NCBI RefSeq assembly: GCF_900115265.1 | Contig: NZ_FOVU01000010.1 | Coordinates: forward strand, 1 to 64,000 | From: Bradyrhizobium sp. Ghvi | GTDB lineage: Bacteria > Pseudomonadota > Alphaproteobacteria > Rhizobiales > Xanthobacteraceae | DNA: 64,000 nucleotides | Direction: 5' to 3' | Shown here: positions 17,867 through 25,876 of the stretch, in pieces | Layout of the letters: each line of letters opens with the position of its first letter | Numbering within the stretch: the stretch's first letter is position 1 | Notes under the pieces: generated by a model | The model's input: only the letters and a program-made list of their open reading frames with translations | Databases searched by the model: none | Told to the model about the DNA's origin: nothing | Made by a program: the position numbers and the translations under genes

Positions 17867-19261
17867 ATGAACCGGAACGCGGCAATCTCGCGCGCGAGAA
17901 GCCAACTGGCCTCTGGAGACCTTGAGGCCGCGCTATCGCGGCTTGTCGCTATTCCTTCCGAGAGTCAGAACCCGGAGCGAAAACATCACCTTGCCGAGTA
18001 TCTCGATGAGCTACGCTGCATGTTTGAAGAGCTCGGATGCGACTGCCAGGTTTTGGTCGCTGCAGGCGCGCAATTCCTCTATGCACAACGCATAGAAGAT
18101 CCATCATTGCTGACTGTGCTCGGATATGGGCACGGCGACGTGGTTCGTGGCATGGATGGATCATGGGCGGCAGGAGGATCCCCTTGGCATCTCACAAAGC
18201 TCAATGATCGCTGGTACGGACGCGGTGTCGCCGATAACAAGGGACAGCACGCCATCAACATTACCAGCCTCCGTGCTGTGCTCGAGACGAGAGGCCGGCT
18301 GGGGTTCAACCTGAAATACCTGATCGAAATGGGTGAAGAAGTCGATTCGCCTGGTCTCGTCGAACTATGTACGACGCACAAGAAGCTCCTTGCCGCAGAC
18401 ATCTTCGTTGCGTCGGACGGACCGCGTTTGTCAGAGAAACGGCCGACAATATTCCTGGGCTCGCGGGGATGTGTTACATTCGATCTCTCTATTCATGCGC
18501 GCAAGAGCGCGTATCACTCGGGCAATTGGGGAGGTCTGCTTTCTGATCCCGCAATCCAGCTCGCGCATGCCCTGGCTACGATCGTCTCTCCGACCGGCCG
18601 CATCCTGATCGCAGAATGGCTTCCAAGTGAGCTGCCTGACGCCGTCCGACGGGTGCTTGCCGATTGTGCCGTTGAAGAGGGATCTGGCGGACCAGAGATC
18701 GATCCGGCTTGGGGCGAGCCGGGGCTCTCTCCGGCAGAGCAGGTGTATGGCTGGTGCTCATTCGATGTTCTCGCCATCAGTTGCGGAAATCCGCAGGCGC
18801 CGGTCAATGCCATTCCCGCAAGTGCCTGGGCGCGCTGTCAGCTGCGCTTCGTAGTCGGTGTTGACCACGACCACATTTTGCCGGCGCTGCAGCGACATCT
18901 CGCGAAGGCCGGTCTCGACATGGTCCAGGTGACGCCCAGTCCTGACGATGGTGTTTTTCTCGCCACGCGCCTCGATCCCGAGCATCCCTGGGCCAGATGG
19001 GCCCAGGATTCGATCGTTCGGACGACACGGAAATCGCCGGCGATCTTGCCCAATTCCGCTGGCTCGCTTCCGAACGACATTTTTGCCAACCTACTAAATT
19101 TACCCACGTTGTGGCTGCCCCATGCCTATCCTGGATGCCATCAACATGCAGCCGACGAGCACATGCCGATTGGGCTCGCGCGTGAGGCCCTGGAGATTAT
19201 GGCGGGCCTATATTGGGATCTGGGGGAGCTGGATACCCTTCCGCGGGTGCGACGAGGTTGA
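17867..19261 (+). CDS. M20-family metallohydrolase (464 aa)
   Basis: A zinc-dependent amidohydrolase/peptidase of the ArgE/DapE/CPG2 class. Ligand blocks are GYGHGDVV, the bridging Asp in GRGVADNKGQH, the catalytic Glu pair in EMGEEVDSPG, an Asp in VASDGPR and the final His in CHQHAADEHMP. The lid dimerisation domain begins at GSRGCVTFDLSI. AAGGAG lies 10 bases before the ATG at 17867. It is the last gene of the transport operon, 31 bases after the ATPase, so it probably removes an acyl or carbamoyl group from the imported compound before PLP-dependent cleavage. Substrate not identifiable from sequence. Confidence 0.85.
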   Translation: MNRNAAISRARSQLASGDLEAALSRLVAIPSESQNPERKHHLAEYLDELRCMFEELGCDCQVLVAAGAQFLYAQRIEDPSLLTVLGYGHGDVVRGMDGSWAAGGSPWHLTKLNDRWYGRGVADNKGQHAINITSLRAVLETRGRLGFNLKYLIEMGEEVDSPGLVELCTTHKKLLAADIFVASDGPRLSEKRPTIFLGSRGCVTFDLSIHARKSAYHSGNWGGLLSDPAIQLAHALATIVSPTGRILIAEWLPSELPDAVRRVLADCAVEEGSGGPEIDPAWGEPGLSPAEQVYGWCSFDVLAISCGNPQAPVNAIPASAWARCQLRFVVGVDHDHILPALQRHLAKAGLDMVQVTPSPDDGVFLATRLDPEHPWARWAQDSIVRTTRKSPAILPNSAGSLPNDIFANLLNLPTLWLPHAYPGCHQHAADEHMPIGLAREALEIMAGLYWDLGELDTLPRVRRG

Positions 19262-19919
19262 ACTGATCGGATGCCGTTTCGCGCTCGCCGGGTGATCGCT
19301 TTTTTGCGAAGGCCGTTGCGCATCTTCGAAGTACCGCTTCCCAATTGATACGCCAAGCTCCAGTCGAGGCAGCGACGGGAGCCATGTTCGAAGCCGGACG
19401 CTGGAAAAGGGGGCTGGGCACATGAGTAACGTATCGGATGGTCATGGCTTCGGCGGCAAGCGTTGCCGCTCTTGCGAGCCCGGTCCAGCCTAACCAGGCT
19501 TCGAGGCGGCCATGTCGGACCAAGTCGAGCAGGCGCTGCTGGATGGTCTGTTCCCACGTTGCGAGGTGAAGTGGTTGCGATAAGGTCGGAGCCAGTGCGA
19601 TCGTCGGGGCACTCTCGAGCATTCTGCCGATCGAGACGCTGAAGGCGATTGGCCAAGAGCGCAAACCCATTTGAGAAGACGACGCTCGCCGGCCGCTTAT
19701 TGCCAATTACTTGCGCCGTAGCGCTGATCAAAGGGCGAGAAGCGTGGACGCTACAGCAAGGAAGGCCTCGAGGTCAGCCTGCAAGGAGGTGCTCAATCCC
19801 AGTGATTACGTGCTGTTCGATTGACGACACCCACAAGCTCACCGCAATGACGTCAGAACCGGCATCAGCGCTGGTTGTGATCGCCGCGAAGGGCGATTAA
19901 CTTCCCGTTAAGTATCGCC
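19262..19919. other. Stretch without a supportable gene
   Basis: Minus-strand frames of 169 and 196 codons overlap here in different phases. They are rich in Ala, Arg and Pro and carry no recognisable domain, and the longer one runs into the M20 gene. No repeat, tRNA or strong hairpin was seen. Probably an eroded gene or spacer. Confidence 0.35.
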
Positions 19920-20546
19920 TCAAGTTGTACGATGAGCAAATAACAATGTCGCTCCCAGTCCGCACATGACGGCGCCAGATGCTTGTCGTGTCTTGGCAAT
20001 GAATGAGGGTCGCCTGGCAAGTCCGGCTCTCGCTTTCGCGGCCCAATAGGTTACTATCAAGTCAACACTTGTGTTCAGTGCAACCGAGACGAGCCCAAGT
20101 GCGATGAACTGCGTGGCAACGTGCGCGGCTGGATCGACGAATTGCGGGATGAAGGCGAGAAAGAATGCGGCCGTCTTCGGATTGAACGCCTCGACCAGGA
20201 TGCCTTCGCGAAACGCGCGATGAACCCCTGTTTTTTTGACTCCTGTCGGTTCGATGACGTCGGCTTCGCGCCATGTCTTGATGCCGAGCCAGACGAGATA
20301 GACTGCTCCAGCGATCTTTAGAATGGTGAAGGCCTGCGCGCTCGCCAACACGAGCGCAGATAGGCCAATAGCGCCACCGAGAACATGCACGAGCCCGCCT
20401 AGACCGAGGCCGAGACTGGATGCCAGTCCTTCCGTGCGTCCGCCAGCGAGCGTTCGCGCAACGATGTAAAAGACTCCTGGTCCCGGCGTGATGGCGACAA
20501 CGAGGGCCGCAGCCAAGAACAGAAGAGAGCTCTGAAAACTGAACAT
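19920..20546 (-). CDS. LysE/RhtB-family amino-acid exporter (208 aa)
   Basis: A six-helix inner-membrane exporter. The diagnostic N-terminal block ITPGPGVFYIVARTLAGGR is at about residues 20-38 and AGAVYLVWLGIKTWR near 80-94, both characteristic of the RhtB group that exports amino acids or homoserine lactones. Length is normal. It sits next to the PaiB-like gene on the same strand, 20 bases apart, and may protect against excess of an amino compound handled by the neighbouring cluster. Confidence 0.85.
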   Translation of the reverse strand: MFSFQSSLLFLAAALVVAITPGPGVFYIVARTLAGGRTEGLASSLGLGLGGLVHVLGGAIGLSALVLASAQAFTILKIAGAVYLVWLGIKTWREADVIEPTGVKKTGVHRAFREGILVEAFNPKTAAFFLAFIPQFVDPAAHVATQFIALGLVSVALNTSVDLIVTYWAAKARAGLARRPSFIAKTRQASGAVMCGLGATLLFAHRTT

Positions 20547-20566
20547 GCCCTGCCTTTGTGAGTCTG

Positions 20567-21217
20567 CTAATCTGAGGATCTCTCGCCTGTGGGTTGAACC
20601 GGAATGAGCGGTCCCATCTCTCTATCCCGCGGATCCTCGCTCGCCGCAAAACCGGCGGCGACGCCCGCGCGGTCAGCTTCAGGACGGTTCTGGCTCATCT
20701 TGCGTTTGCCTTCGAACCGGCGAACGGGAATGCGCACACCAACAATCCCGCGCAACTGCGTTACGATGAAATCGGCAGGAGCTTCGTCGACGGTCCAGGG
20801 CTTTGCGCGCGGCCTCTCGCGAATGTTCGTAAGGCGCGTGACAACCTCAAGCAAGCGCTCGGGATCGTGAAAGAATTCAATCGGCCCATAAGCGTGCACG
20901 GTGATGTAGTTCCATGTCGGCACCACTTTCCCGCTCTCTTGCTTAGTGGCGTACCAAGAGGGCGTCACGTAAGCCTCCGGACCCATGAAGATCGCAAGTG
21001 CGTCCCCGATCCGGCTGGCCTTCCATTGGGGGTTGGCCTTTGCGATGTGCCCGTACAGCACACCACGATCGCCTTCGGCCTCATTGAGGAACAGCGGCAG
21101 GGGCGTCGCTACTGGCCCGTCTGCCGTGGCGATGATCAGATTGGCCAGCCGGGCAGAGCGGATCGTCGCTCGAATGCGGTCGAGATCATCGTCCCGAAAA
21201 GCGGGTGGCACATACAT
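20567..21217 (-). CDS. PaiB-family FMN-binding protein (216 aa)
   Basis: Begins MYVPPAFRDDDLDRIRATIR, the typical start of PaiB-type FMN-binding negative regulators, with the split-barrel core VLYGHIAKANPQWKA, ALAIFMGPEAYVTPSWYATK and VPTWNYITVHAYG. The family contains Bacillus PaiB, linked to polyamine acetylation and sporulation control, and related flavin reductase-like proteins. The C-terminus is a polar extension of about 40 residues. Co-directional with and just upstream of the LysE gene. Confidence 0.85.
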   Translation of the reverse strand: MYVPPAFRDDDLDRIRATIRSARLANLIIATADGPVATPLPLFLNEAEGDRGVLYGHIAKANPQWKASRIGDALAIFMGPEAYVTPSWYATKQESGKVVPTWNYITVHAYGPIEFFHDPERLLEVVTRLTNIRERPRAKPWTVDEAPADFIVTQLRGIVGVRIPVRRFEGKRKMSQNRPEADRAGVAAGFAASEDPRDREMGPLIPVQPTGERSSD

Positions 21218-21502
21218 GGTGTTCTCCGTTCTACACTAGGCCTCTTAGTGTGGCGCACCACTGAGTCGATTGTCGACCTACAATAAGTCAGTGTTTTTCC
21301 CAATGCCGTTTTACCGGTGGGAGCGAGGCGTCGACACCCGGCTCAGAGCCGCGCAGACGCGCGATCCAATCCATCTTGGACCTGGAGCCACCGGCCCTTT
21401 GGGCGCCTGTGAAGCTATTCAACCGAGATGGCCATGGCCGCCGAGCCGGGATGGGCCAGCCATTCGATGAGTTCGCGAGCTTGCGGATTGTCAAACGGAA
21501 GT
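21218..21502. other. Spacer between PaiB-like gene and malonate operon
   Basis: About 285 bases with short frames on both strands; a 66-codon plus-strand frame (YNKSVFFPMPFYRWERG) and its minus-strand counterpart are the most protein-like, but no start or family is convincing. It marks the change from mixed-composition DNA to the GC-rich malonate locus. Confidence 0.3.
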
Positions 21503-22429
21503 TCATGGTGATGGCTTGGAAATCCAGCTTCGCAGGCCGTACATAGTGCGGAAGCCATCGGCGGCATAGCATCGGATCGAGGAAAGGGAGCTCTGCATCA
21601 TCTCTGCGAGCGCGTGTCCCGGACCGAGGTCTAGCACACGGTCGACGCCCTGCTCTACAAGAGCCTCCAGCGTCGCCGCCCAGTCGATCGGGCGTGCGAC
21701 TTGACCGGCGAGCCTTGCCGCCGCGTCCGACGCGGAGAAGATGCGCCCGCCGCCATCTCCGGCGAGGAGTATCCTTTGATTTGCGATCGGCGCGTGTGTG
21801 GTTGCTGCGAGCCCTTGCTGCAGGGGCGCGCAGGCCGGTTCGAGCAACGATGTGTGCGACGCAATCCTGACGGCGAGCAGACCGGCGCGCGCGGCTCCCC
21901 GCGCTGGCGCTTCCCGGCACAGATTGATGACATCCTCCTCGGTGCCGCCGATCACATAGAGAAGGTCGGGGTTCCTGATCGCGATCTCGCAACGATGCAT
22001 CGTAAGCAGCGGTTCGAGCTCCGCCCGATTGAGCCCGCGAACATAGCCCAGGCGGCCATCCAGCTTCGCTGCATCTTGCATCAAGCGGGCGCGAACGTCC
22101 GTCAGCCGCAAGGCTTCATCGGCGGTCCAAATTCCCGCGATGCTGCAGGCCGCCATCTCGCCGACGCTGTAGCCAGTGACGGCCGTTGGCTCGGTCAGGA
22201 GGTCAGCGATGCAGGCGTGGATCGCGAGCACCGATGTGACGGTCAGGATCTGGCTGGAATGATTGGCGGAGAGTTCGTCCGCACTCCTTGTCCTGATGAA
22301 CTCCCGCGGATCCGCTCCTAGAAGGCTGGTGGCCGCAGCGAAGATCGGCTCGGCTGCGGGCTCGTCCGCGACAAGATCAAATATCTTGCACGAGAGCGTT
22401 CCTTGTCCACCGCAGAGCAGGGCGAGCAT
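21503..22429 (-). CDS. mdcH: Malonate decarboxylase epsilon subunit, malonyl-CoA:ACP transacylase (308 aa)
   Basis: Loads malonate onto the thiol of the MdcC prosthetic group to start the decarboxylation cycle. The FabD-like fold shows the oxyanion block LLCGGQGT, the nucleophilic serine in TGYSVGEMAA and the catalytic histidine in RIASHTSLLEPA. The ATG at 22429 shares its A with the MdcB stop (TGATG), so translation is coupled; the longer upstream frame is an MdcB shadow. Last gene of the leftward operon. Confidence 0.9.
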   Translation of the reverse strand: MLALLCGGQGTLSCKIFDLVADEPAAEPIFAAATSLLGADPREFIRTRSADELSANHSSQILTVTSVLAIHACIADLLTEPTAVTGYSVGEMAACSIAGIWTADEALRLTDVRARLMQDAAKLDGRLGYVRGLNRAELEPLLTMHRCEIAIRNPDLLYVIGGTEEDVINLCREAPARGAARAGLLAVRIASHTSLLEPACAPLQQGLAATTHAPIANQRILLAGDGGGRIFSASDAAARLAGQVARPIDWAATLEALVEQGVDRVLDLGPGHALAEMMQSSLSSIRCYAADGFRTMYGLRSWISKPSP

Positions 22430-23277
22430 CAGACTTCCAGTCGATCGACGAACAGCGCCATCGCCAGCAGATCCGCGGAGCCGCCGGGACTGAGATTGCG
22501 GGTAACAAACGCCTGGTGAATGTCGGCCGCGCGCCAGCGCCAATCCGGCGACCCGACGCCGCCGGTCGCGAGGAAGCTCGCGGCGCTCTCGCGCGCGAAG
22601 CGCAACCCGTTCGCTCCGCCCCGGTGCAGCAGGTTGGTGTCGGTAACTTCGGCGATCAGCTTCATGCAGGTCTCAACCCGTACCGCTTCCTCGTCCTGAG
22701 GCGCAAGCTCGCGCGCCGCACGCAGCGCGGGCAGGGCGATATCATAGACCGACGGAAAGCCGTCGGCGGCTTCCGCCCTGGCGCCGCCTGCGCCGTAGCG
22801 CCGTCCGGCCACTGCACCATGGCTGCGCAGCGAGACCGGGCCCGACAGGATGTCGTCGCCCCAGCGCTCCCTCACCAGTCCTCCGAGCGACTTGCTGATG
22901 CCGACGACATTGCGGTAGCCGGCCGCCGCGCAGAGCAGACCCAGCCCGAAGATCGCGCCGCGGTGCGTATTCACGCCATCTGTTGCAGCCAGCATCGCGC
23001 GCTCGGCGGCAACGCCGATCGCGCGTAGCCGGTTCATCCCAGCGCCCTCGCTGCCCGCGGCGGCGAGTTCGGTGAAAAACGGCATCAGGGTCGTGGCGCT
23101 CCGGTACAGCAGCGCAGCGTCCATGTCGCGATGCGCGCCGTTGTCGACATGGCTGACGAGGCCGGGCTTCGGATAGGTCTCGACTTCGAGCTTCAGAGAG
23201 AGTGACGCAAGATCGCCGAGCTCCACCGCATCGAATGCGGGCCCCGGCCGGGATGGCCATCTGAGCGCTGGGGTCAT
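22429..23277 (-). CDS. mdcB: Triphosphoribosyl-dephospho-CoA synthase, malonate type (282 aa)
   Basis: Makes the 2'-(5''-triphosphoribosyl)-3'-dephospho-CoA precursor of the MdcC prosthetic group from ATP and dephospho-CoA. CitG/MdcB family landmarks are LEVETYPKPGLVSHVDNGAH near residue 30, GVNTHRGAIFGLG near 100 and DTNLLHRGG near 215. Length is normal. Overlaps MdcG upstream by 4 bases and MdcH downstream by 1 base. Confidence 0.9.
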   Translation of the reverse strand: MTPALRWPSRPGPAFDAVELGDLASLSLKLEVETYPKPGLVSHVDNGAHRDMDAALLYRSATTLMPFFTELAAAGSEGAGMNRLRAIGVAAERAMLAATDGVNTHRGAIFGLGLLCAAAGYRNVVGISKSLGGLVRERWGDDILSGPVSLRSHGAVAGRRYGAGGARAEAADGFPSVYDIALPALRAARELAPQDEEAVRVETCMKLIAEVTDTNLLHRGGANGLRFARESAASFLATGGVGSPDWRWRAADIHQAFVTRNLSPGGSADLLAMALFVDRLEV

Positions 23278-23921
23278 GACACCTGACCCGCGAGGAAGGC
23301 CGCGCGCGTCGTCGCGGTGACGCCTGCCGGCCCCTTCACAAGGACTTCGTCCTCGTCAGCGCCGCACAGTTCGCGCCATTGAACGCCGCCGGCTGGCCCC
23401 GTGATCTCGCCATCCAGCCGCATCGGTGCCTGCTTTGCGATTCCCGCGATGCCGGACAACAGGAATTCCGCCTGCTTCGCCGACGACAGCGGCCACAGCA
23501 GATCGAGATCCGAACTGTCTGAGAGATAGGGCAGGCCGGTGAGGTGCTGCCAGGCCAGGCTGCCATAGCTGCGGGTCTCCGGCAGAAGCGTGAGGAGCTT
23601 GTCGATGGTCGGGTGCCAGGAAGCGGGCGCCGGGGTGGCGGCATCGGCCAAGAGAGGCGGAGGCGCGGACGCGACGATATCGATCGCGGCGAGCGAGACT
23701 GCAATGCGCCGCTTGCCATGGGTCGGCGGCAGCGGCAGTCCGAGCGGAACGAGACCTGCGGTATCGCTGCAGACGGGACGGCGGACGACGAGCGGGCGTC
23801 CCGCATGCGCCCAGCTCGCGACGATCGGCTCGCTGGCAAGTTCGGGATAGCGGTTCATCACCGCGGCCCATCCCGCGGTCGAAGCCTTCACCATGCTGTG
23901 GCGCGCGAGAGGCTCGAGCAT
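23274..23921 (-). CDS. mdcG: Phosphoribosyl-dephospho-CoA transferase (215 aa)
   Basis: Transfers the prosthetic group onto the serine of MdcC. The nucleotidyltransferase-type Asp motif is visible in SDSSDLDLLWPLSS, preceded by YGSLAWQHLTGLPYL. The start at 23921 (MLEPLARHSMVKA) lies one base after the MdcE stop and matches the family N-terminus; the 12-codon upstream extension is rejected. Confidence 0.9.
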   Translation of the reverse strand: MLEPLARHSMVKASTAGWAAVMNRYPELASEPIVASWAHAGRPLVVRRPVCSDTAGLVPLGLPLPPTHGKRRIAVSLAAIDIVASAPPPLLADAATPAPASWHPTIDKLLTLLPETRSYGSLAWQHLTGLPYLSDSSDLDLLWPLSSAKQAEFLLSGIAGIAKQAPMRLDGEITGPAGGVQWRELCGADEDEVLVKGPAGVTATTRAAFLAGQVS

Positions 23922-23922
23922 T

Positions 23923-24651
23923 TCACGCCGCCTGGTGTGAGGCCGCAGCGTGCTCAACGCGCTCGGCGAGATCGGCGGCCTTCCGCCGTCCGCCGCGCTC
24001 GGCGCCGAGCCTGCCGCGATCGTCCCGTCCGTGAGGCAGCCGCAGCAGGGCGGCCAGTTGCGGCGCTAGCGGCGCAGCGTCGTCCCAGACGATGTGGATG
24101 CCGCCTGACATCACCATGTTGTCGAGTCCGGGGGCGAACACCGGCGTCGCTTCCGCCTTTGCCGTGAGCACGTCGATCGGAAGCTTGGTGACCCGTGCCA
24201 TCGAGGGCAGATCCATCACCGCGGGATGCGCGCCGGGCAGGGCCACCAGCGTGCCGGTCGCAAGTGCCGTTGCGATGAACGCGCCGGCCGCGCTGCCGCC
24301 ATAGAGCAGGCCGACGGTGCGGTGTCCTTCGGCCTCCGCCAGCAGCAGCGCCTTGGCGAGGTGAGACAGATACTCGCTGAGGCCGAGCAGCTCGTCGCGC
24401 TTGGTCATGCGCTGACTGGCGGAATCGACCAGAACCAGGATCGGCGCCCGATCGCCTGATTTCACGATCTGGATCACACGGCCCGCGAGCACGATCGCTT
24501 CGTCCAGGCCAAGCGGCTCTCCTTGCGTGAGGCCGAGCACGTGGATCGATCCGCCATCAGGCAGGACCGCCCGTCCCGCGATCATCGCACCCGAGGTTTC
24601 AATACTGCGGCCGTTCGGGAACAGGCTCGTCAGGATGTCATCGAGCGTCAT
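23923..24651 (-). CDS. mdcE: Malonate decarboxylase gamma subunit (242 aa)
   Basis: With MdcD it forms the biotin-independent decarboxylase that converts malonyl-S-ACP to acetyl-S-ACP. Crotonase-fold features include GLTQGEPLGLDEAIVLAGRV, ILVLVDSASQRMTKRDELLG and VGLLYGGSAAGAFIA. The ATG at 24651 (MTLDDILTSLFP) overlaps the MdcD 3' end by 14 bases and is the family start; the long frame upstream is antisense-type noise within mdcD. Confidence 0.9.
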   Translation of the reverse strand: MTLDDILTSLFPNGRSIETSGAMIAGRAVLPDGGSIHVLGLTQGEPLGLDEAIVLAGRVIQIVKSGDRAPILVLVDSASQRMTKRDELLGLSEYLSHLAKALLLAEAEGHRTVGLLYGGSAAGAFIATALATGTLVALPGAHPAVMDLPSMARVTKLPIDVLTAKAEATPVFAPGLDNMVMSGGIHIVWDDAAPLAPQLAALLRLPHGRDDRGRLGAERGGRRKAADLAERVEHAAASHQAA

Positions 24652-25552
24652 CGGCGTTCTCCCTGTCGTTGGCGGCGCGAAGAAACGCGCCGGTCGGAAG
24701 TGCGGGAACATCGGTGGGATCGTCAATGCCGAGCGTCTGCCAGATCTCGATGGCGTCCTCGACCTCGCCGAAGCGCTGCAACCGTCGCTCGAGGCGCTTC
24801 TGCTCTGCTTCGAGAGCCGCAGCGTTGCAGCCTCGCTTGGCCCCAAGCGCCGCGATTGCGGCTTGCCGGAACGCCAGCGCCTCGTCCTCCACGAACGCAT
24901 CGGCGCCGCCGATCAAATAGCGGTGCTTGCCGCCCATGGTGCGCCAGACCAGCGCGCGGTCGCGCGAGTCGAATTCCTCGATGCCCTTGTTGGTTTCGAT
25001 CACTTCGGGGCCGCTGACGCTGAGCCGGCCCTGTTCGGAGATGATCAGGCGCGAGCAGGTGCCGGCGATCAGGCTGCCGCCGCCATAGCAGCCGGCACGT
25101 CCGCCGATCAGGCCGACGACGTTGACCCTGGCGCGGCGCGCCTCGATCACGGCGCGCATGATCTCCGCGATCGCGAGCTCGCCGGCATTGGCCTCCTGAA
25201 GCCGCACGCCGCCGCTGTCGAACAGGATCACCACGTCCTGCTTCAGCGTACGCGCCGCACGCAAGAGGCCAGTGAGCTTGGCGCCGTGGACTTCGCCGAA
25301 GGCGCCGCCCATGAAGCGTCCTTCCTGCGCGGCTACGAGCACGGATGCGCCGTCAAGCCGGCCGCGGCCGATGACGATGCCGTCGTCGAACTGCGCGGGC
25401 AGGTCAAAGATCGAAAGATGCGGGCTGATCTCGCGCAGCTCCGGGCCGATGAATTCGCAGAAGCTGCCGGCATCGACCAGCGCGTCGATGCGCTGCCGGG
25501 CGCTCGCCTCGTACCAGCTCAGCGAGACGTCATTGGCGGTCACGGCTGTCAT
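24638..25552 (-). CDS. mdcD: Malonate decarboxylase beta subunit (304 aa)
   Basis: Carboxyltransferase-like subunit of the MdcDE decarboxylase. Motifs include ARQRIDALVDAGSFCEFIGP at the start, FDSGGVRLQEANAGE and IGGRAGCYGGGSLIAG, which form the acyl-thioester and oxyanion pocket. Length is usual. It begins 4 bases inside the mdcC 3' end. Confidence 0.92.
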   Translation of the reverse strand: MTAVTANDVSLSWYEASARQRIDALVDAGSFCEFIGPELREISPHLSIFDLPAQFDDGIVIGRGRLDGASVLVAAQEGRFMGGAFGEVHGAKLTGLLRAARTLKQDVVILFDSGGVRLQEANAGELAIAEIMRAVIEARRARVNVVGLIGGRAGCYGGGSLIAGTCSRLIISEQGRLSVSGPEVIETNKGIEEFDSRDRALVWRTMGGKHRYLIGGADAFVEDEALAFRQAAIAALGAKRGCNAAALEAEQKRLERRLQRFGEVEDAIEIWQTLGIDDPTDVPALPTGAFLRAANDRENADDAR

Positions 25553-25866
25553 CGTTCCGGCTCCTCGATCTTGCGGACGCCCTGGGCCAGTCGCAGCGCG
25601 ACCGTGTCCGGCCGGGCGCCGCCGTCATTGATGGAGATGCGCAAGCCTCCGGCCGAGCGGCGGGCCACAAAGTCGCGGACCACGGCGTCCCACACCGCGC
25701 CGAACCCGTTTGCGGCGGTTGCGATGTCGATCGTGCAGGTGTCGGCGGGCGAGGCCCGTTCCAGCAGAACTTCGAGATTGCCGGAGGCGACGACGCCCAC
25801 GATTGCCTGCGTGCGGGTGCCGCCGGCGCGCTTGGGGGCAGACAGTCTGAAGCTCAGCTTTTCCAT
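25549..25866 (-). CDS. mdcC: Malonate decarboxylase acyl carrier protein, delta subunit (105 aa)
   Basis: The small carrier that holds malonyl and acetyl groups on a phosphoribosyl-dephospho-CoA arm. The attachment serine is in GVVASGNLEVLLE near residue 29. The start at 25866 (MEKLSFRLSAP) agrees with homologous carriers and with the 10-base gap to mdcA; the 36-codon upstream extension is rejected. Confidence 0.9.
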   Translation of the reverse strand: MEKLSFRLSAPKRAGGTRTQAIVGVVASGNLEVLLERASPADTCTIDIATAANGFGAVWDAVVRDFVARRSAGGLRISINDGGARPDTVALRLAQGVRKIEEPER

Positions 25867-25876
25867 GCAAAACCCC

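Noticed and set aside
21270..21470. 66-codon plus-strand frame next to the PaiB-like gene
   Set aside because: Somewhat protein-like start, but no ribosome site or known family and an equally open frame on the opposite strand.
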